From Symbiodinium natans (taxonomy: Eukaryota; Sar; Dinophyceae; Suessiales; Symbiodiniaceae), in assembly GCA_905221605.1 (NCBI GenBank), contig CAJNDS010000155.1, forward strand, positions 139,501 to 203,500: a stretch of DNA of 64,000 bases, written 5' to 3'. A program made the position numbers and the translations under genes. Positions 63,355-64,000 of this stretch are shown here, one piece after another (the first letter of the stretch is position 1; the number at the start of each line of letters is the position of its first letter). The notes beneath the pieces are model-generated. The model had not been told where the DNA came from and did no database searches. It was given only the letters and a program-made list of their open reading frames with translations.

Positions 63355-64000
63355 ATGGGGCCCTGCCAGCGCTGTGGCGTGGGACAAAGGAGCGGCCGCG
63401 GTCAGGGCTGGTGCAGTGACCCTCAATGCCGCAAAGCCGAAAAGGAAGAGCGCGCGGCAGAGCAAAGTGCAAAACAGACAGAGCGAAGTGCAAAAGGCGC
63501 CGGGAGTAGGGGACCCATTCCTGTATCAAGCAGCTTCCGTGGACAGAGACAGCAGCTCCAAGCCAAAAGGACAGAGGTTGGAGCAGGCTCCCGTGGCCCA
63601 TTTCCCGAGCAGGACAGTTATCGGGCCCAAAGGCATGAGCTCCAAACAAGAAGAACAGAGGATGGAGCAGGCTCACGTGGCCCAGTTCCCGAAAAGGACA
63701 GCTATCGGGCCCAGCGGCGTGAGCTCCAAGCCCAGCGAGAAGAGGATGGAGTTGGAATTCGTGGGCCCAGGCCTGTAGCCACCGAAATCCAAAAGCAAGG
63801 CTATCCCTTTCCAGACGAAGACGAACTCACACCGGAACAGGCGCAGGCCGATTACCTAGCCTTCGCCCGCAGCTGGGGCAGATTTGGTTTGTCTAGGGCG
63901 TGTGAGATGTGCCGAACCTTCACGACAGCAAAGCACTACAGGCTAGCCAAAGCCACCGGCAAGATGCTGTGCAAAAGCTGCCGCGAGAACAACACCAAGC
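63355..64000 (+). CDS. Zinc-binding protein with 28-residue repeats, 5' part
   Basis: ATG at 63355 (GCCATGG context) opens a frame that runs uninterrupted to the window edge (215 codons). Residues 4-25 form a first C4 site (CQRC...CSDPQC). A Lys/Glu/Gln-rich stretch follows. From residue 48 a 28-residue unit with GAGSRGP...DSYRAQR.ELQ repeats three times (48, 76, 104) and begins a fourth time at 132. Then PFPDEDELTPEQAQADYLAF and a second C4 site, C183-EM-C186...C206-KS-C209. This CxxC...CxxC module resembles those of the helicase pseudogene at 46.9-48.5 kb. The product could be a Helitron-family zinc protein or a relative. The 3' part is outside the window. Confidence 0.7.
   Translation, partial: MGPCQRCGVGQRSGRGQGWCSDPQCRKAEKEERAAEQSAKQTERSAKGAGSRGPIPVSSSFRGQRQQLQAKRTEVGAGSRGPFPEQDSYRAQRHELQTRRTEDGAGSRGPVPEKDSYRAQRRELQAQREEDGVGIRGPRPVATEIQKQGYPFPDEDELTPEQAQADYLAFARSWGRFGLSRACEMCRTFTTAKHYRLAKATGKMLCKSCRENNTK

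Noticed and set aside
1-64000. Dinoflagellate spliced-leader relics (TTTTGGCTCAAG) as a sign of retroposed mRNAs
   Set aside because: Looked for by eye near gene starts; only TTTTTGGCTCCAAG in the 26-27 kb repeat is similar, and it has an extra C and lies in a satellite. A pattern search would be needed to exclude relics.

Overview
The window looks like nuclear DNA of a dinoflagellate, most likely a Symbiodiniaceae-type genome. This is inferred from plant-type telomeric repeats (TTTAGGG)n, GC-rich retrotransposons whose domain layouts I associate with dinoflagellates, a Helitron with very short introns, and the lack of any bacterial or organellar gene. I see no ordinary housekeeping gene, no rRNA or tRNA gene, and no CRISPR array. 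Identification rests on motif reading alone; no database search was possible.

Layout. 0.3-5.6 kb (+): a decayed LINE with an ORF1-like coiled-coil protein and an APE endonuclease / reverse transcriptase / RNase H ORF2 broken by frameshifts. 5.8-10.2 kb (+): an unrecognised coiled-coil membrane protein and a stand-alone 2OG-Fe(II)-oxygenase-like protein. 10.94-21.83 kb (-): a structurally complete Ty1/copia element with two identical 122-bp LTRs, a 5-bp target duplication TAGGG, a Met-tRNA-type primer site, gag with CCCH and CCHC fingers, protease, integrase, an inserted 2OG-Fe(II)-oxygenase-like domain, reverse transcriptase, RNase H and a C-terminal extension with one predicted membrane segment. 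22-32.7 kb: gene-free satellites and duplicated modules separated again and again by (TTTAGGG)n arrays. 33.36-38.28 kb (-): a Helitron RepHel gene that reads as one uninterrupted protein of about 1,587 residues once three phase-0 introns are removed, with an acidic/lysine-rich accessory gene upstream (38.6-40.0 kb). 40.1-46.2 kb: satellites, including a 46-bp satellite that appears to derive from part of a neighbouring 590-bp repeat. 46.9-48.5 kb (-): a broken Pif1-like helicase with five tandem C4 zinc modules, cut off by a telomeric array. 48.5-62.5 kb: more satellites, a 1.74-kb palindrome between converging telomeric arrays, a Helitron-type zinc-domain fragment (54.7-55.4 kb) and a 730-bp higher-order repeat. 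63.36 kb to the end (+): the 5' part of a zinc-binding protein with a 28-residue repeat.

How the parts relate. Nearly all recognisable coding sequence belongs to three mobile-element classes: LINE, copia and Helitron. The most interesting protein observation is that an oxygenase-like domain with conserved HxD...H...R occurs both inside the copia polyprotein and as a separate protein beside the LINE, which suggests that retroelements here carry a nucleic-acid- or protein-modifying enzyme. The most interesting DNA observation is that telomeric arrays act as punctuation between duplicated modules, in both orientations, with the same junction sequences reused. This fits a subtelomeric or telomere-recombination-built region.
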